From Candidatus Vesicomyidisocius sp. Agig_15_S12 (GTDB taxonomy: Bacteria > Pseudomonadota > Gammaproteobacteria > PS1 > Pseudothioglobaceae), in NCBI GenBank assembly GCA_021730225.1, contig CP072532.1, positions 827,230 to 891,229 of the forward strand: a DNA stretch of 64,000 nt, read 5' to 3'. Shown here piece by piece: positions 19,343 through 28,332 of the stretch (positions are counted from its first letter, which is position 1; each line of letters opens with the position of its first letter). Under the pieces are notes generated by a model that saw only the letters and a program-made list of their open reading frames with translations, ran no database searches and was not told where the DNA came from. Both the position numbers and the translations under genes were made by a program.

Positions 19343-20389
19343 TTATACCATCCAGTCTTTTTGAATTTCATCAGCTAAGAACGGCTTAATACTAACTGTT
19401 TGCATAATATCAACATCTAGTTTTATTTCTACATCTACGCTATCGCAGTCTCTACCTTGAGAATAGCGTGCTAAAATTTTAGCAGCGATTTGTAAATCTG
19501 CTTGATTAGGATCTCCATCAATCAATGCTAATGGTCCATTGCAACTAGTGGGATATAAATTAGCATATTGATTACGATATCCTTCTAAGAATTTAACTTC
19601 TCCTTCTTCACGAGCAATAATCATTTTAAAACGTGGATTTGGGCGAATATGCCTACCAACTCTAAGCATCATTAAATCATCTAGTTGATAATCACGATTA
19701 CCATGAGACTTCCACATATCAACTAGTTTATCTGAATATTGTTTATCAGTTAGAAAACAACAACCACCCGCCGGCGTAGCATAACCATCAAACCCATATT
19801 CTTTTGCTAAAGATATTTGTGGTTTACGCGTACGCCCTGAAAAATCCAATAATTTTTCTCTATCTACCCAATTCTCAATCTCTGCTTTAGTAACTGGCAA
19901 ATGTTTTGCACACAATGGACGTAATAATAAATCATTAGCGCCTGATTCTAATTGAACAATAGGCATAGTTTCTTTACGCTGTGACATAGGACGTTGACCC
20001 ACTACTTCACCTGTAATAATAAAGTCAAATTCATATTTAACCATCCATTCTTTAGCTTTTTTAACCATAAAGCCTTTACAATCTAGACATGGATTCATAT
20101 TTTTCCCATAACCATGTTTAGGATTTAATAGTACATCACGATATTCTTCAATAACATCAATAATATGTAATTTAATACCTAACTTATCCGCTACCCATAA
20201 TGCATTATTACGTTTTAACCCGTTTTTCTTTTGTTTATGAATGGCATGCGTGTGCCCTTCCATACAAAAACCAGTAAAAAAATTAATGCCTTCTACATGA
20301 ATACCTTGATCTAGTATTATCTTAGTACTTAATAGTGAGTCTAACCCCCCTGAAATTAATGATATAGCTTTAATTTGTTTATTTATCAT
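19343..20389 (-). CDS. ThiI/MnmA-like PP-loop ATPase, probable thiolation enzyme
   Basis: A 348-residue protein. An N-terminal PP-loop ATP pyrophosphatase motif SGGLDS lies at 13-18, followed by conserved cysteines: C42 (FCMEGH), C101/C104 (CLDC) and C210/C211 (GGCCFLT). The C-terminal third (RVGRHIRPNPRFKMIIARE onward, about 243-320) resembles the NFACT-R-like RNA-binding domain known from this ThiI-like family, so tRNA is a likely substrate. Family knowledge: PP-loop enzymes adenylate a base for sulfur insertion; such genes are often annotated loosely as tRNA thiouridylases. It is divergent from a DsrC/TusE-like gene that could act as its sulfur donor. The exact product is not established. 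Confidence 0.75.
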   Translation of the reverse strand: MINKQIKAISLISGGLDSLLSTKIILDQGIHVEGINFFTGFCMEGHTHAIHKQKKNGLKRNNALWVADKLGIKLHIIDVIEEYRDVLLNPKHGYGKNMNPCLDCKGFMVKKAKEWMVKYEFDFIITGEVVGQRPMSQRKETMPIVQLESGANDLLLRPLCAKHLPVTKAEIENWVDREKLLDFSGRTRKPQISLAKEYGFDGYATPAGGCCFLTDKQYSDKLVDMWKSHGNRDYQLDDLMMLRVGRHIRPNPRFKMIIAREEGEVKFLEGYRNQYANLYPTSCNGPLALIDGDPNQADLQIAAKILARYSQGRDCDSVDVEIKLDVDIMQTVSIKPFLADEIQKDWMV

Positions 20390-20747
20390 GCCTATTTTCT
20401 GATATACTAAAAATAGTGTTATTCAACTTTTAATATTTAACGTTAAATATTAAAAAATATAATAATTACACGTCTCTAAATTATCTCTACTATCTCTATT
20501 TAGTCTTGAATAATACTAAATAGTACAAATTTTTACACTTATCCTACTCATCATTATGTAACACAATTATTACTTAGAATCAAATTTATTTAAATGACAA
20601 ATAAATTATACCATATAGAGTATTGACAATGCCTCATCATATATCCTCATTTATAACCTTGATAAATATTTTTATAAAAACCAAGTAAAAAATTAAGGTA
20701 TTAGGTATAATAGGTATATATATTATATATACTACAAGGCAACCAAA
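20390..20747. other. Divergent intergenic region with palindrome and AT-rich promoter sequence
   Basis: This 358-base region lies between the PP-loop gene (leftward) and the DsrC-like gene (rightward). It holds the 28-bp palindrome at 20428-20455, a perfect TTGACA at 20623-20628 without a well-spaced -10, and a TATAAT at 20706-20711 that ends 36 bases before the DsrC-like start and is the likelier -10 for that gene. No open frame of note is present. Confidence 0.5.
20428..20455. repeat. Perfect 28-bp palindrome
   Basis: The left arm TTTTAATATTTAAC is followed immediately by its exact reverse complement, giving 14-bp arms with no spacer around the centre AACGTT. It lies 39 bases upstream of the PP-loop ATG. 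It could be an operator for a dimeric regulator or a hairpin in the PP-loop leader; there is no GC-rich stem, so an intrinsic terminator is less likely. Perfect length is well above the short palindromes common in this AT-rich window. Confidence 0.7.
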
Positions 20748-21038
20748 ATGGAACTAAAAAGAACAGGTAATGGCTACTTAGTTGATCCAACTATTTGGAC
20801 AGAAGATATTATGCATAAAATGGCCAAAGAAGACGAAATAGAATTAACTGGAAGCATGGTTAATCAAATTCTTACAGCTAGAAAATATTTTGAAGAAAAT
20901 TCATCAGTACCGCCTATTAGAACCTTTGCCAAAGTCGTCGGCATTGATAAAAAAATTCTATTTAAAGAATGGTTAACTGGTCCGATGAAACCTATCACTA
21001 AATACGGGGGTATGCCACAACCAACGGGTTGCGTTTAG
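20748..21038 (+). CDS. DsrC/TusE-family sulfur carrier with a single C-terminal cysteine
   Basis: A 96-residue paralogue of DsrC. It keeps the penultimate cysteine (Cys95 in PTGCV) but lacks the second arm cysteine: the matching region reads GPMKPITKYGG. Family knowledge: this pattern is that of TusE or related one-cysteine DsrC homologues, which pass persulfide sulfur to tRNA thiolases such as MnmA or act in regulation; they cannot perform the DsrC trisulfide cycle with DsrAB. The start has AAGG at good spacing. Divergent neighbour 19343-20389 is a PP-loop enzyme, which suggests a sulfur relay. It is convergent with alaS, 36 bases apart, with no clear terminator. Confidence 0.85.
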   Translation: MELKRTGNGYLVDPTIWTEDIMHKMAKEDEIELTGSMVNQILTARKYFEENSSVPPIRTFAKVVGIDKKILFKEWLTGPMKPITKYGGMPQPTGCV

Positions 21039-21074
21039 TCCAAAAAGATCTTTAACTTAAAAACCTAAAATAAA

Positions 21075-23672
21075 TCAAATTAATGACTTAACTGAGGCAA
21101 GTGCCTTGATTAAACACTCAGGCTTAGTACCTCCACCTTGTGCCATATCTGAACGACCGTCGCCTTTTCCCCCGATTTGTTTTGCTACATGATTAAGAAT
21201 TTTTCTAGCTTGATACTGCTTAGTTAGGTCTTTTGTGACGCCTGTAACTAAAGATACTTTATCATTAATTACTACTGCTAATACAATAACAGCTGAACTT
21301 AGTTTATCTTTGAGTTTATCAACAATATCACGCAAATCTTTGCTAGTTACTCCTTCTACAACAGTAGAAAGTAATTTAATACCTTTTACTTCTTGTGCCT
21401 GTACAATTAAATCATCTCCCTGATTATTAGCTATTTTTCTTTGAAAACTGGCGATTTGCTTTTCTAATTCTTTTTGCTGTTTAATCAATTGTGTCACTTT
21501 TCCTACCACTTGTGTATTACTTGACCTAGTCATTTGTGCAATTTTATTCAAGCTATTTTGAATTCGATTGTCAAATTGATAAGCATCATAGCCTGTTAAT
21601 GCTTCAATACGCCTTACTCCAGCAGATACACTGCTTTCTGATATAATTCTAAAAAGTCCAATATCACCAAGTTGGTTTACATGAGTACCGCCACACAACT
21701 CCACTGAAAATTCATTCTTACCCATAGTTAAAACACGCACAGTATCACCATATTTTTTTCCAAATAGTGCCATCGCTCCTTTCTTTTTTGCACCTTCAAT
21801 ATTAGTAATATCAGTATATACTTTTGTATTTCCTAATATTTTACGATTAACTATACTTTCAATTCTTTCCAAGTCTGACTTAACAATCACATCATCATAT
21901 GAGAAATCAAAACGCAGTTTTTCACTACCAACCAAAGAACCTTTTTGCATTACCGTCTTACCTAAAACGATATGAAGTGCAGCGTATAATAAATGTGTTG
22001 CTGAATGGTTTCTAGCAATGCATTTACGAGATTTTTTATCAACATTAGCTTGTACCGCATCACTCACTTTTAACACGCCCTTATTTAAAACACCATGATG
22101 CTCAAATGCACCTGATTTTTGCTTATTAGTATGGTCCACTCTAAACTCAACCTGCATATTAGATAATACGCCCTTATCTCCAATCTGACCACCTGATTCA
22201 GCATAAAAACTTGACTGAGCTAAAACAACAATTCCATGGTCACCTACTTCAATTTTTTCAACCAATTCATTATTGTTAATAATTGCCTGAATTAAAGAAA
22301 CATTTTTTAATTGTTTATATCCTAAAAACTCAGTTCTCTCAGCAATATCAACACCCTTTTCCGATATTTTAAAATCACTAGCTTGCCTAGCACGATCTCT
22401 TTGTTTGGTCATTTCAACCTCAAAACCTAACATATCAATAGTTAAGTTACGCTCACGAGCAATATCTGATGTTAAATCCACTGGAAAGCCATAAGTATCA
22501 TAAAGTTTAAAGACTATTTTTCCATTAATTTCATTACCTTTAAAATTAGTAATTACTTCTTCTAAAATATTCATCCCTTGGTCTAAAGTTTTCGAAAAAC
22601 GCTGTTCTTCACGCTTTAACACCTTTTCAACCTTGGATAAGGCTTGTTCTAATTCTGGATAAACATCCTTAAATTCTAGCGCTAATATAGAAGCCAAACG
22701 ATAGAAAAATACTTTGCCAATACCCATCTTATGCCCATGACGAATACCACGACGAATAATACGACGAAGTACATAACCTCTACCCTCATTTGAAGGAATT
22801 ACACCATCAACAATCATAAAAGCAGCAGAACGAATATGATCAGTAATTACACGAACTGAGGCGTTGTTATCTTTAATATTATTGAATTTAGGAGTTAAAC
22901 TCACAACAGCCTTGATAAGGTTTTGAAAACCATCTGTATCGTAATTATTATTTTTATGCTGTAACACAGCTACTAAACGCTCTAACCCCATACCTGTATC
23001 TACACAAGGTACGGCTAATGGCTTTAAATAACCATCTTCTTGTTTATCAAATTGTGTAAATACTAAATTCCAAATTTCAATATATCGATCGCCATCTTCA
23101 TTAGCGTGTCCTGGTGGACCACCAGCAATATGCTCGCCATGATCATAAAAAATCTCACTTGATGGACCACACGGGCCTGTATCACCCATTTGCCAAAAAT
23201 TATCTTTAGCGCCACAACGAGAGATACGATTCTTGGGAAAACCGATCTCATTAACCCAAATATCTTCTGCTTCATTATCCTGATCAAATACACTTACCCA
23301 AAGATTTTTTTTAGGTAAATTTAACTCTTTTGTCAAAAATTCCCAGGCATAATGAATAGCTTCGCGTTTAAAATAATCACCAAAACTAAAATTGCCCAGC
23401 ATTTCGAAAAAAGTATGGTGGCGTGCTGTATAACCAACATTTTCAAGATCATTATGCTTACCACCAGCGCGCGCGCAACGTTGAACTGATACAGCACGAG
23501 TATATGGACGCTTTTCTATGCCACTAAACACATCTTTAAATGGCACCATACCTGCATTAACAAATAATAAAGTTTTATCATTATGAGGAATAAGCGATGC
23601 ACTAGACTCAATTATATGACCTTTCGATTCAAAATAATCTAAGAATTTTTGTCTAATTTGTGCGGTTTTCAT
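21075..23672 (-). CDS. alaS: Alanyl-tRNA synthetase
   Basis: An 865-residue protein, near the usual 875. The class II catalytic core is at the N-terminus (motif 2 region around HHTFFEMLGNFSFGDYFK), and the editing domain shows the zinc ligands HSATH and CGGTH. A C-terminal oligomerisation region (about 700-865) ends in GGGTKPECLIKAL. Family knowledge: charges tRNA-Ala and clears mischarged Ser/Gly. It lies 48 bases after yciO, so rnm-yciO-alaS may be cotranscribed. No recA or recX neighbours are present, although alaS often follows recA in gammaproteobacteria. Confidence 0.98.
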   Translation of the reverse strand: MKTAQIRQKFLDYFESKGHIIESSASLIPHNDKTLLFVNAGMVPFKDVFSGIEKRPYTRAVSVQRCARAGGKHNDLENVGYTARHHTFFEMLGNFSFGDYFKREAIHYAWEFLTKELNLPKKNLWVSVFDQDNEAEDIWVNEIGFPKNRISRCGAKDNFWQMGDTGPCGPSSEIFYDHGEHIAGGPPGHANEDGDRYIEIWNLVFTQFDKQEDGYLKPLAVPCVDTGMGLERLVAVLQHKNNNYDTDGFQNLIKAVVSLTPKFNNIKDNNASVRVITDHIRSAAFMIVDGVIPSNEGRGYVLRRIIRRGIRHGHKMGIGKVFFYRLASILALEFKDVYPELEQALSKVEKVLKREEQRFSKTLDQGMNILEEVITNFKGNEINGKIVFKLYDTYGFPVDLTSDIARERNLTIDMLGFEVEMTKQRDRARQASDFKISEKGVDIAERTEFLGYKQLKNVSLIQAIINNNELVEKIEVGDHGIVVLAQSSFYAESGGQIGDKGVLSNMQVEFRVDHTNKQKSGAFEHHGVLNKGVLKVSDAVQANVDKKSRKCIARNHSATHLLYAALHIVLGKTVMQKGSLVGSEKLRFDFSYDDVIVKSDLERIESIVNRKILGNTKVYTDITNIEGAKKKGAMALFGKKYGDTVRVLTMGKNEFSVELCGGTHVNQLGDIGLFRIISESSVSAGVRRIEALTGYDAYQFDNRIQNSLNKIAQMTRSSNTQVVGKVTQLIKQQKELEKQIASFQRKIANNQGDDLIVQAQEVKGIKLLSTVVEGVTSKDLRDIVDKLKDKLSSAVIVLAVVINDKVSLVTGVTKDLTKQYQARKILNHVAKQIGGKGDGRSDMAQGGGTKPECLIKALASVKSLI

Positions 23673-23720
23673 TTTGCTAAAAGTGCTTAATAAAAACTAC
23701 ACATTATACGCCGTAAGTGC

Positions 23721-24335
23721 CTATACAATAAGGGAAATGTCTCCTGCGCCTTGACGAATAACGTTAATACTAGGCAAAGATAGATCGATCACAGTGGTAG
23801 GTTCTAGCGGACAATAGCCCCCATCAATAATAACATCTACATGCTTTTCTAATACATCATATACATCATATATATCAAAAAACTCACAATCTTTAATGAT
23901 TAATGATGCATTTATTATTGGCTCATTTAATACATCTAACAAAGCTTGAACCACACCATGATTAGATACTCTAAAACCAATAGTTTTCTTCTTAGCATGC
24001 AATAATCGGTTAGGCACGTCACGTGTACCTTGTAAAATAAATGTGTACGCACCTGGAAGGATTCTCTTAAGTAATCTAAAAGAGATATTATCTAACTTAG
24101 CATATTCACCAATATGTGCTAAATCACGCATCATTAAGGTAAAGTAGTGCTGTTTTGAAAGATTACGAATACAACGAATACGCTCTAATCCATTTTTATT
24201 ACCCAATGTTGTTCCCAATGCATAACCAGAATCCGTAGGATAAACAATAACAGCGCCACGATGCAACTCATCAGCCACTTGTTCAAGCAAACGTGTTTGA
24301 GGGTTTTTTGGATGAATTTCTAATAATTTTACCAT
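23721..24335 (-). CDS. yciO: YciO, Sua5/YrdC-family protein
   Basis: A protein of about 204 residues closely matching the YciO pattern: IHPKNPQTRLLEQ at the start, VYPTDSGYALG, then HYFTLMMRDL and PTTVIDLS near the end. Family knowledge: the YrdC fold makes threonylcarbamoyl-adenylate for t6A37 of tRNA; YciO is a paralogue with weaker or uncertain activity in that reaction. The frame is open five codons upstream to an ATG at 24350, but the ATG at 24335 gives the family length and overlaps the rnm stop by seven bases (ATGGTAA), typical coupling. Whether a true TsaC exists elsewhere is not visible here. Confidence 0.9.
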   Translation of the reverse strand: MVKLLEIHPKNPQTRLLEQVADELHRGAVIVYPTDSGYALGTTLGNKNGLERIRCIRNLSKQHYFTLMMRDLAHIGEYAKLDNISFRLLKRILPGAYTFILQGTRDVPNRLLHAKKKTIGFRVSNHGVVQALLDVLNEPIINASLIIKDCEFFDIYDVYDVLEKHVDVIIDGGYCPLEPTTVIDLSLPSINVIRQGAGDISLIV

Positions 24336-25159
24336 GTCCAATGTTTCCATATTGCTTGCTTATAATTAGGTAAATTTTGTAAACAACCTATTTGTACTCT
24401 TTGGTTTGGCCAGCCATGATAATCAGAACCACTTGAATCTAATAAACCTAACTCATTTGACCATTGACTAGCAAGTATAATTTCATCGAGACTACTCATA
24501 GCTGTTACTACCTCAATCCCAGTACAACCGTTAACAGCTAAATCACTCACCATGCGTTTAATTTGAGTATGTGTTATTCTATAACGAAAAGGATGTGCTA
24601 ACACTGCTACGCCACCTGCACTACGTATCCATCCAATTACCTCATCAAATTGTGCCCATTTAACGTTTACTCCACCTGGATTATTACCAGTTAAAAAATT
24701 CCTAAATACTGATTTCATATTTTTACAAATACCTTCTTGAATTAGCATTTGAGCAAAATGTGTACGAGTAATTATCCCTGTTTTAGTAAGGGCTTTGGTT
24801 TTTTCCATAGCATCAATAATGCCAGATCCTTCCAAACTACGTGCTATTTTTTCACCACGAATCTCTCGAAGCTGTTGATGCTTTTTAAGCCCAATCTGTA
24901 ATATTTTGTTATTTGGATTAATCTTCAACCCAAGAATATGAATCGTCATGTTATTCCATATAGCTGATATTTCAGTGCCAAATACAAATTGTAAATTTAA
25001 TTTATTCGCCTCAAAACTAGCTTCAGCAAGTCCATCAATCGTATCATGATCTGTTAATGCAACCATGTCACAGTTTTGTTTGTTAGCTAAACGAACCACT
25101 TCAGTAGGCGATAAAATCCCATCTGAATAATGCGAATGATTGTGCAAGTCGATAACCAT
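24329..25159 (-). CDS. rnm: PHP-domain phosphoesterase (RNase AM / YciV family)
   Basis: A 276-residue PHP protein with the metal-binding motifs DLHNHSHYSDG (residues 4-14), ALTDHDTIDG (about 34-43), HPFRY and a late SGSDYHGW. Family knowledge: members hydrolyse 3',5'-bisphosphonucleotides and trim RNA 5' ends, including maturation of rRNA. In gammaproteobacteria the gene sits next to yciO as here. It is divergent from glmS, with 77 bases between starts that contain several TATAAT-like elements in both directions. Confidence 0.9.
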   Translation of the reverse strand: MVIDLHNHSHYSDGILSPTEVVRLANKQNCDMVALTDHDTIDGLAEASFEANKLNLQFVFGTEISAIWNNMTIHILGLKINPNNKILQIGLKKHQQLREIRGEKIARSLEGSGIIDAMEKTKALTKTGIITRTHFAQMLIQEGICKNMKSVFRNFLTGNNPGGVNVKWAQFDEVIGWIRSAGGVAVLAHPFRYRITHTQIKRMVSDLAVNGCTGIEVVTAMSSLDEIILASQWSNELGLLDSSGSDYHGWPNQRVQIGCLQNLPNYKQAIWKHWTW

Positions 25160-25236
25160 AAGTTGTTTATTATAATCTATCTGTTTTGCAAGCGTAATTA
25201 GCTATAATCTCAATATAATTACTTAATACAAACACT

Positions 25237-27084
25237 ATGTGCGGAATCGTTGGTGGCATCTGTAAATACAATATCACCCCAATTTTACTTAATGGATTAA
25301 AACGCTTAGAGTATCGTGGATATGATTCAGCAGGTATTGTAGTCTTATCAAATAGCAATAAATTGAATCGTGTACGCGCAGTAGGCAAGGTGATTAACCT
25401 TGAAACCCACATTCAAAACCAAAATTCCAAAATACAAGGTAATGTTGGTATTGCACATACTCGCTGGGCAACTCATGGCGAACCATCAACGCAAAATGCG
25501 CACCCTCATATTTGTTTTAATACTGTTAGTGTGGTGCATAACGGCATTATCGAAAACTTTCTTAAACTCAAGAAAGAACAAAAAGCACAAGGCTATGCTT
25601 TTACTTCAGATACTGATACTGAGGTAATTGTTCACGGTATCCATCAAGCCCTAAAAACATCAAAAAATTTACTTCAAGCCACCCAAAAGTCTATTAAAAC
25701 TTTTGAAGGATCTTATGGTTTAGGGGTGATATCACCATCATACCCAGGACATATAGTTGTTGCTAGGAACGGTTCTCCACTCATTATAGGTATTAGTGAT
25801 AAAGGTAATTTCATTACCTCAGATCAGGTAGCTTTATTAGGCATTACTAAAAAATTTATTTTTTTAGAAGAGGGAGATATCGCCGATATTACACTTAATT
25901 CAATTACTATTTATAATCAAGACAATGAACAAGTTAATAGAGTTATTAAAATTTCAAATCTTGACAGTAAACAAATTCACCTAGGTGATTATAAACATTA
26001 CATGCAAAAAGAGATTTTTGAACAACCTCAAGCAATTCGTGACACGCTAGAATCACGAATTACCAAAGATACTGTGTTACTTTCTGCTTTTGGTCATAAT
26101 GCTGAAACTATTTTCACAAACATAAAACACATTCAAATTATTGCTTGTGGTACTAGTTATAACGCAGGATTAGTAGCTAAATACTGGCTCGAAGACATTG
26201 CAAAAATCCCAACCAATATTGAAGTGGCTAGTGAATATCGCTATCGTAATCCTATTGTACTTAACAACACTTTATTAGTTACAATTTCTCAAAGTGGAGA
26301 AACTACTGATACACTAGAAGCGCTAAAATCTGTTAAACAGCATTACAATAATATTCACACATTAACTATTTGCAATTGCGCAGAATCTTTCTTAACACGA
26401 GAATCTGAACTTACCTTATTAACCCATGCTGGACCTGAGATTAGTGTGGCATCTACCAAAGCTTTCACCGCACAATTGGTATCTTTAGCATTATTATCAG
26501 TCGCTATTGGAAAATGCCATAAACAAGTGGACAAAAAACAAGAAACTGCTATTGTGGATGGTCTAAATCGCTTACCAGGTTTAATAAAAAAAACACTTGA
26601 ACAAGAAAGTCAAATTATTGAACTTGCACAATCTTTTAAAAATAAATTCAATGCCATTTTTTTAGGAAGAGGAACAATGCATGCTATTGCCATGGAAGGC
26701 GCTCTCAAACTTAAAGAAATTAGCTATATTCATTCAGAAGCTTTTCCAGCAGGTGAACTTAAGCATGGACCTATCGCTCTCATTGATAAAGACACACCAG
26801 TTATTGCAATTGCACCTAATGATCAGTTATTAGACAAACTCAAATCAAACCTGCAAGAAGTTAAATCTCGTGGTTCACAGATGATTGTTTTTGAGGATGA
26901 AATGTCCAATGTAACTCCAATGCAAAATATGACTGTTATGTCAATCACGCATAATCTTGGTAGAATTACAGCACCCATTATTTTTACCATTCCATTGCAA
27001 TTACTAAGTTATCACGTTGCATTAATCAAAGGTACTAATGTTGACAAACCTCGCAACTTAGCTAAATCAGTAACTGTAGAATAA
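25237..27084 (+). CDS. glmS: Glutamine-fructose-6-phosphate aminotransferase
   Basis: A 615-residue protein. The N-terminal glutaminase begins MCGIVGG, with catalytic Cys2, and two SIS sugar-phosphate domains follow (CGTSYNAG and TISQSGETTDT in the first; LGRGTMHAIAMEGALKLKE in the second). The C-terminus KSVTVE is the conserved end. Family knowledge: makes glucosamine-6-phosphate for peptidoglycan and lipopolysaccharide. Two TATAAT hexamers lie at 25203-25208 and 25214-25219, leaving a very short leader without a clear ribosome site; no glmS ribozyme is seen. It heads glmS-pgi-galU, with pgi nine bases downstream. Confidence 0.98.
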   Translation: MCGIVGGICKYNITPILLNGLKRLEYRGYDSAGIVVLSNSNKLNRVRAVGKVINLETHIQNQNSKIQGNVGIAHTRWATHGEPSTQNAHPHICFNTVSVVHNGIIENFLKLKKEQKAQGYAFTSDTDTEVIVHGIHQALKTSKNLLQATQKSIKTFEGSYGLGVISPSYPGHIVVARNGSPLIIGISDKGNFITSDQVALLGITKKFIFLEEGDIADITLNSITIYNQDNEQVNRVIKISNLDSKQIHLGDYKHYMQKEIFEQPQAIRDTLESRITKDTVLLSAFGHNAETIFTNIKHIQIIACGTSYNAGLVAKYWLEDIAKIPTNIEVASEYRYRNPIVLNNTLLVTISQSGETTDTLEALKSVKQHYNNIHTLTICNCAESFLTRESELTLLTHAGPEISVASTKAFTAQLVSLALLSVAIGKCHKQVDKKQETAIVDGLNRLPGLIKKTLEQESQIIELAQSFKNKFNAIFLGRGTMHAIAMEGALKLKEISYIHSEAFPAGELKHGPIALIDKDTPVIAIAPNDQLLDKLKSNLQEVKSRGSQMIVFEDEMSNVTPMQNMTVMSITHNLGRITAPIIFTIPLQLLSYHVALIKGTNVDKPRNLAKSVTVE

Positions 27085-27093
27085 GGAAATATT

Positions 27094-28332
27094 ATGATCA
27101 ACATACTAGGTTTTGATTCTGATTTTGATCCATCTCTTTTAGATCGAATTGTTAATGAGAAAAAAAAGATTGGTTATTACAACTTACCTAATCAAGATAC
27201 CACTTATATTAATCATTACTTGAAACAATTAAACGAGAGACAAAACTTAAACAGTATTAGCGATATTGTTGTTATTGGTATTGGTGGATCAAGTTTAGGT
27301 GCTAAGGCAGTTTATCATTTTATCAGACCGATTAGACAATTAAAACGGAATTTACATTTTATGGATAGTACAGATCCTATTACTATTGCCAACATTTGTA
27401 ATAGTCTAAACATCAGTTCAACACATTTTATTGTTATCTCTAAATCAGGATCAACTATTGAAACAATCGCGATCTATAAACATATTCTTGCAATAACAAA
27501 AACCATTCAACTTTCACACTTTCCCTTTACATTTATCACAGGTAAGAGTTCACTACTAGCAAAACATGCTCGCAAAGTTAACGGTTTAATTATTAATATC
27601 CAACAAAATATTGGCGGGAGATTCTCTCTCTTAAGCAGTGCAGGTATCATCCCATTAGCATTAACAGGTACAAAAATTGATTGCCTGCTAAAAGGCGCTG
27701 CAAAAATTAAAGATAGTTTTTTTAATCAAGGCTACATGCAAAATTTATTGCTCAAAAAGGCAACCTTTTATGCCAACAATGCTTCAAACTACAATATTAA
27801 TGCTTTGTTCTCTTATACCGATTCTCTTAAATATTTTAATGATTGGTATGCACAACTATGGGGGGAAAGTTTAGGTAAAAAACAAAAAAATTCAGTCTTT
27901 CATGTTGGATTAACGCCTATTGGGCTAACTGGACCTAAAGATCAACACTCATTTTTACAATTATTATACGAAGGAATACGAGATAAAAGCGTTACATTTA
28001 TTAAACTTAAAACCTTTGAGAATCACCAAAAAATACCTAATATTACCTTGGAAAAATTAGAAACATTTAACCTAATTAATCAAGTTAAATTTTCGACCTT
28101 GATTAATATGCAAGCTGACGCTATTATAGAATCTTTAAAAAAACATACAAGAATCCCTCTTGATGAAATTACCTTGCAAAAACAAGATGAATTTAGTATC
28201 GGTCAACTAATTTATTACTATGAGTTACTTACATCACTTGTTGGAAACTTGCTCAATATTAATACTTATAATCAACCAGGTGTAGAATTTGGAAAAAATA
28301 TTCTCATTAAAAAATTACAACAACAATTATGA
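27094..28332 (+). CDS. pgi: Glucose-6-phosphate isomerase, short type
   Basis: A 412-residue PGI, shorter than the about 550-residue enterobacterial form and similar to the compact class. Visible motifs: GIGGSSLGAKAV, SKSGSTIETIA, GGRFSLLSSAGIIPLALTG, LWGESLGKK and the C-terminal helix region QPGVEFGKN. Family knowledge: interconverts glucose-6-phosphate and fructose-6-phosphate, here placed between GlmS and GalU, both of which draw on those sugars. AAGGAAAT precedes the ATG. Its TGA overlaps the galU ATG. All family motifs are kept, so the short length looks like the natural subtype rather than truncation. Confidence 0.94.
   Translation: MINILGFDSDFDPSLLDRIVNEKKKIGYYNLPNQDTTYINHYLKQLNERQNLNSISDIVVIGIGGSSLGAKAVYHFIRPIRQLKRNLHFMDSTDPITIANICNSLNISSTHFIVISKSGSTIETIAIYKHILAITKTIQLSHFPFTFITGKSSLLAKHARKVNGLIINIQQNIGGRFSLLSSAGIIPLALTGTKIDCLLKGAAKIKDSFFNQGYMQNLLLKKATFYANNASNYNINALFSYTDSLKYFNDWYAQLWGESLGKKQKNSVFHVGLTPIGLTGPKDQHSFLQLLYEGIRDKSVTFIKLKTFENHQKIPNITLEKLETFNLINQVKFSTLINMQADAIIESLKKHTRIPLDEITLQKQDEFSIGQLIYYYELLTSLVGNLLNINTYNQPGVEFGKNILIKKLQQQL

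Noticed and set aside
25180-25236. glmS ribozyme or other riboswitch before glmS
   Set aside because: Only about 77 bases separate the divergent starts and no conserved ribozyme core is visible.
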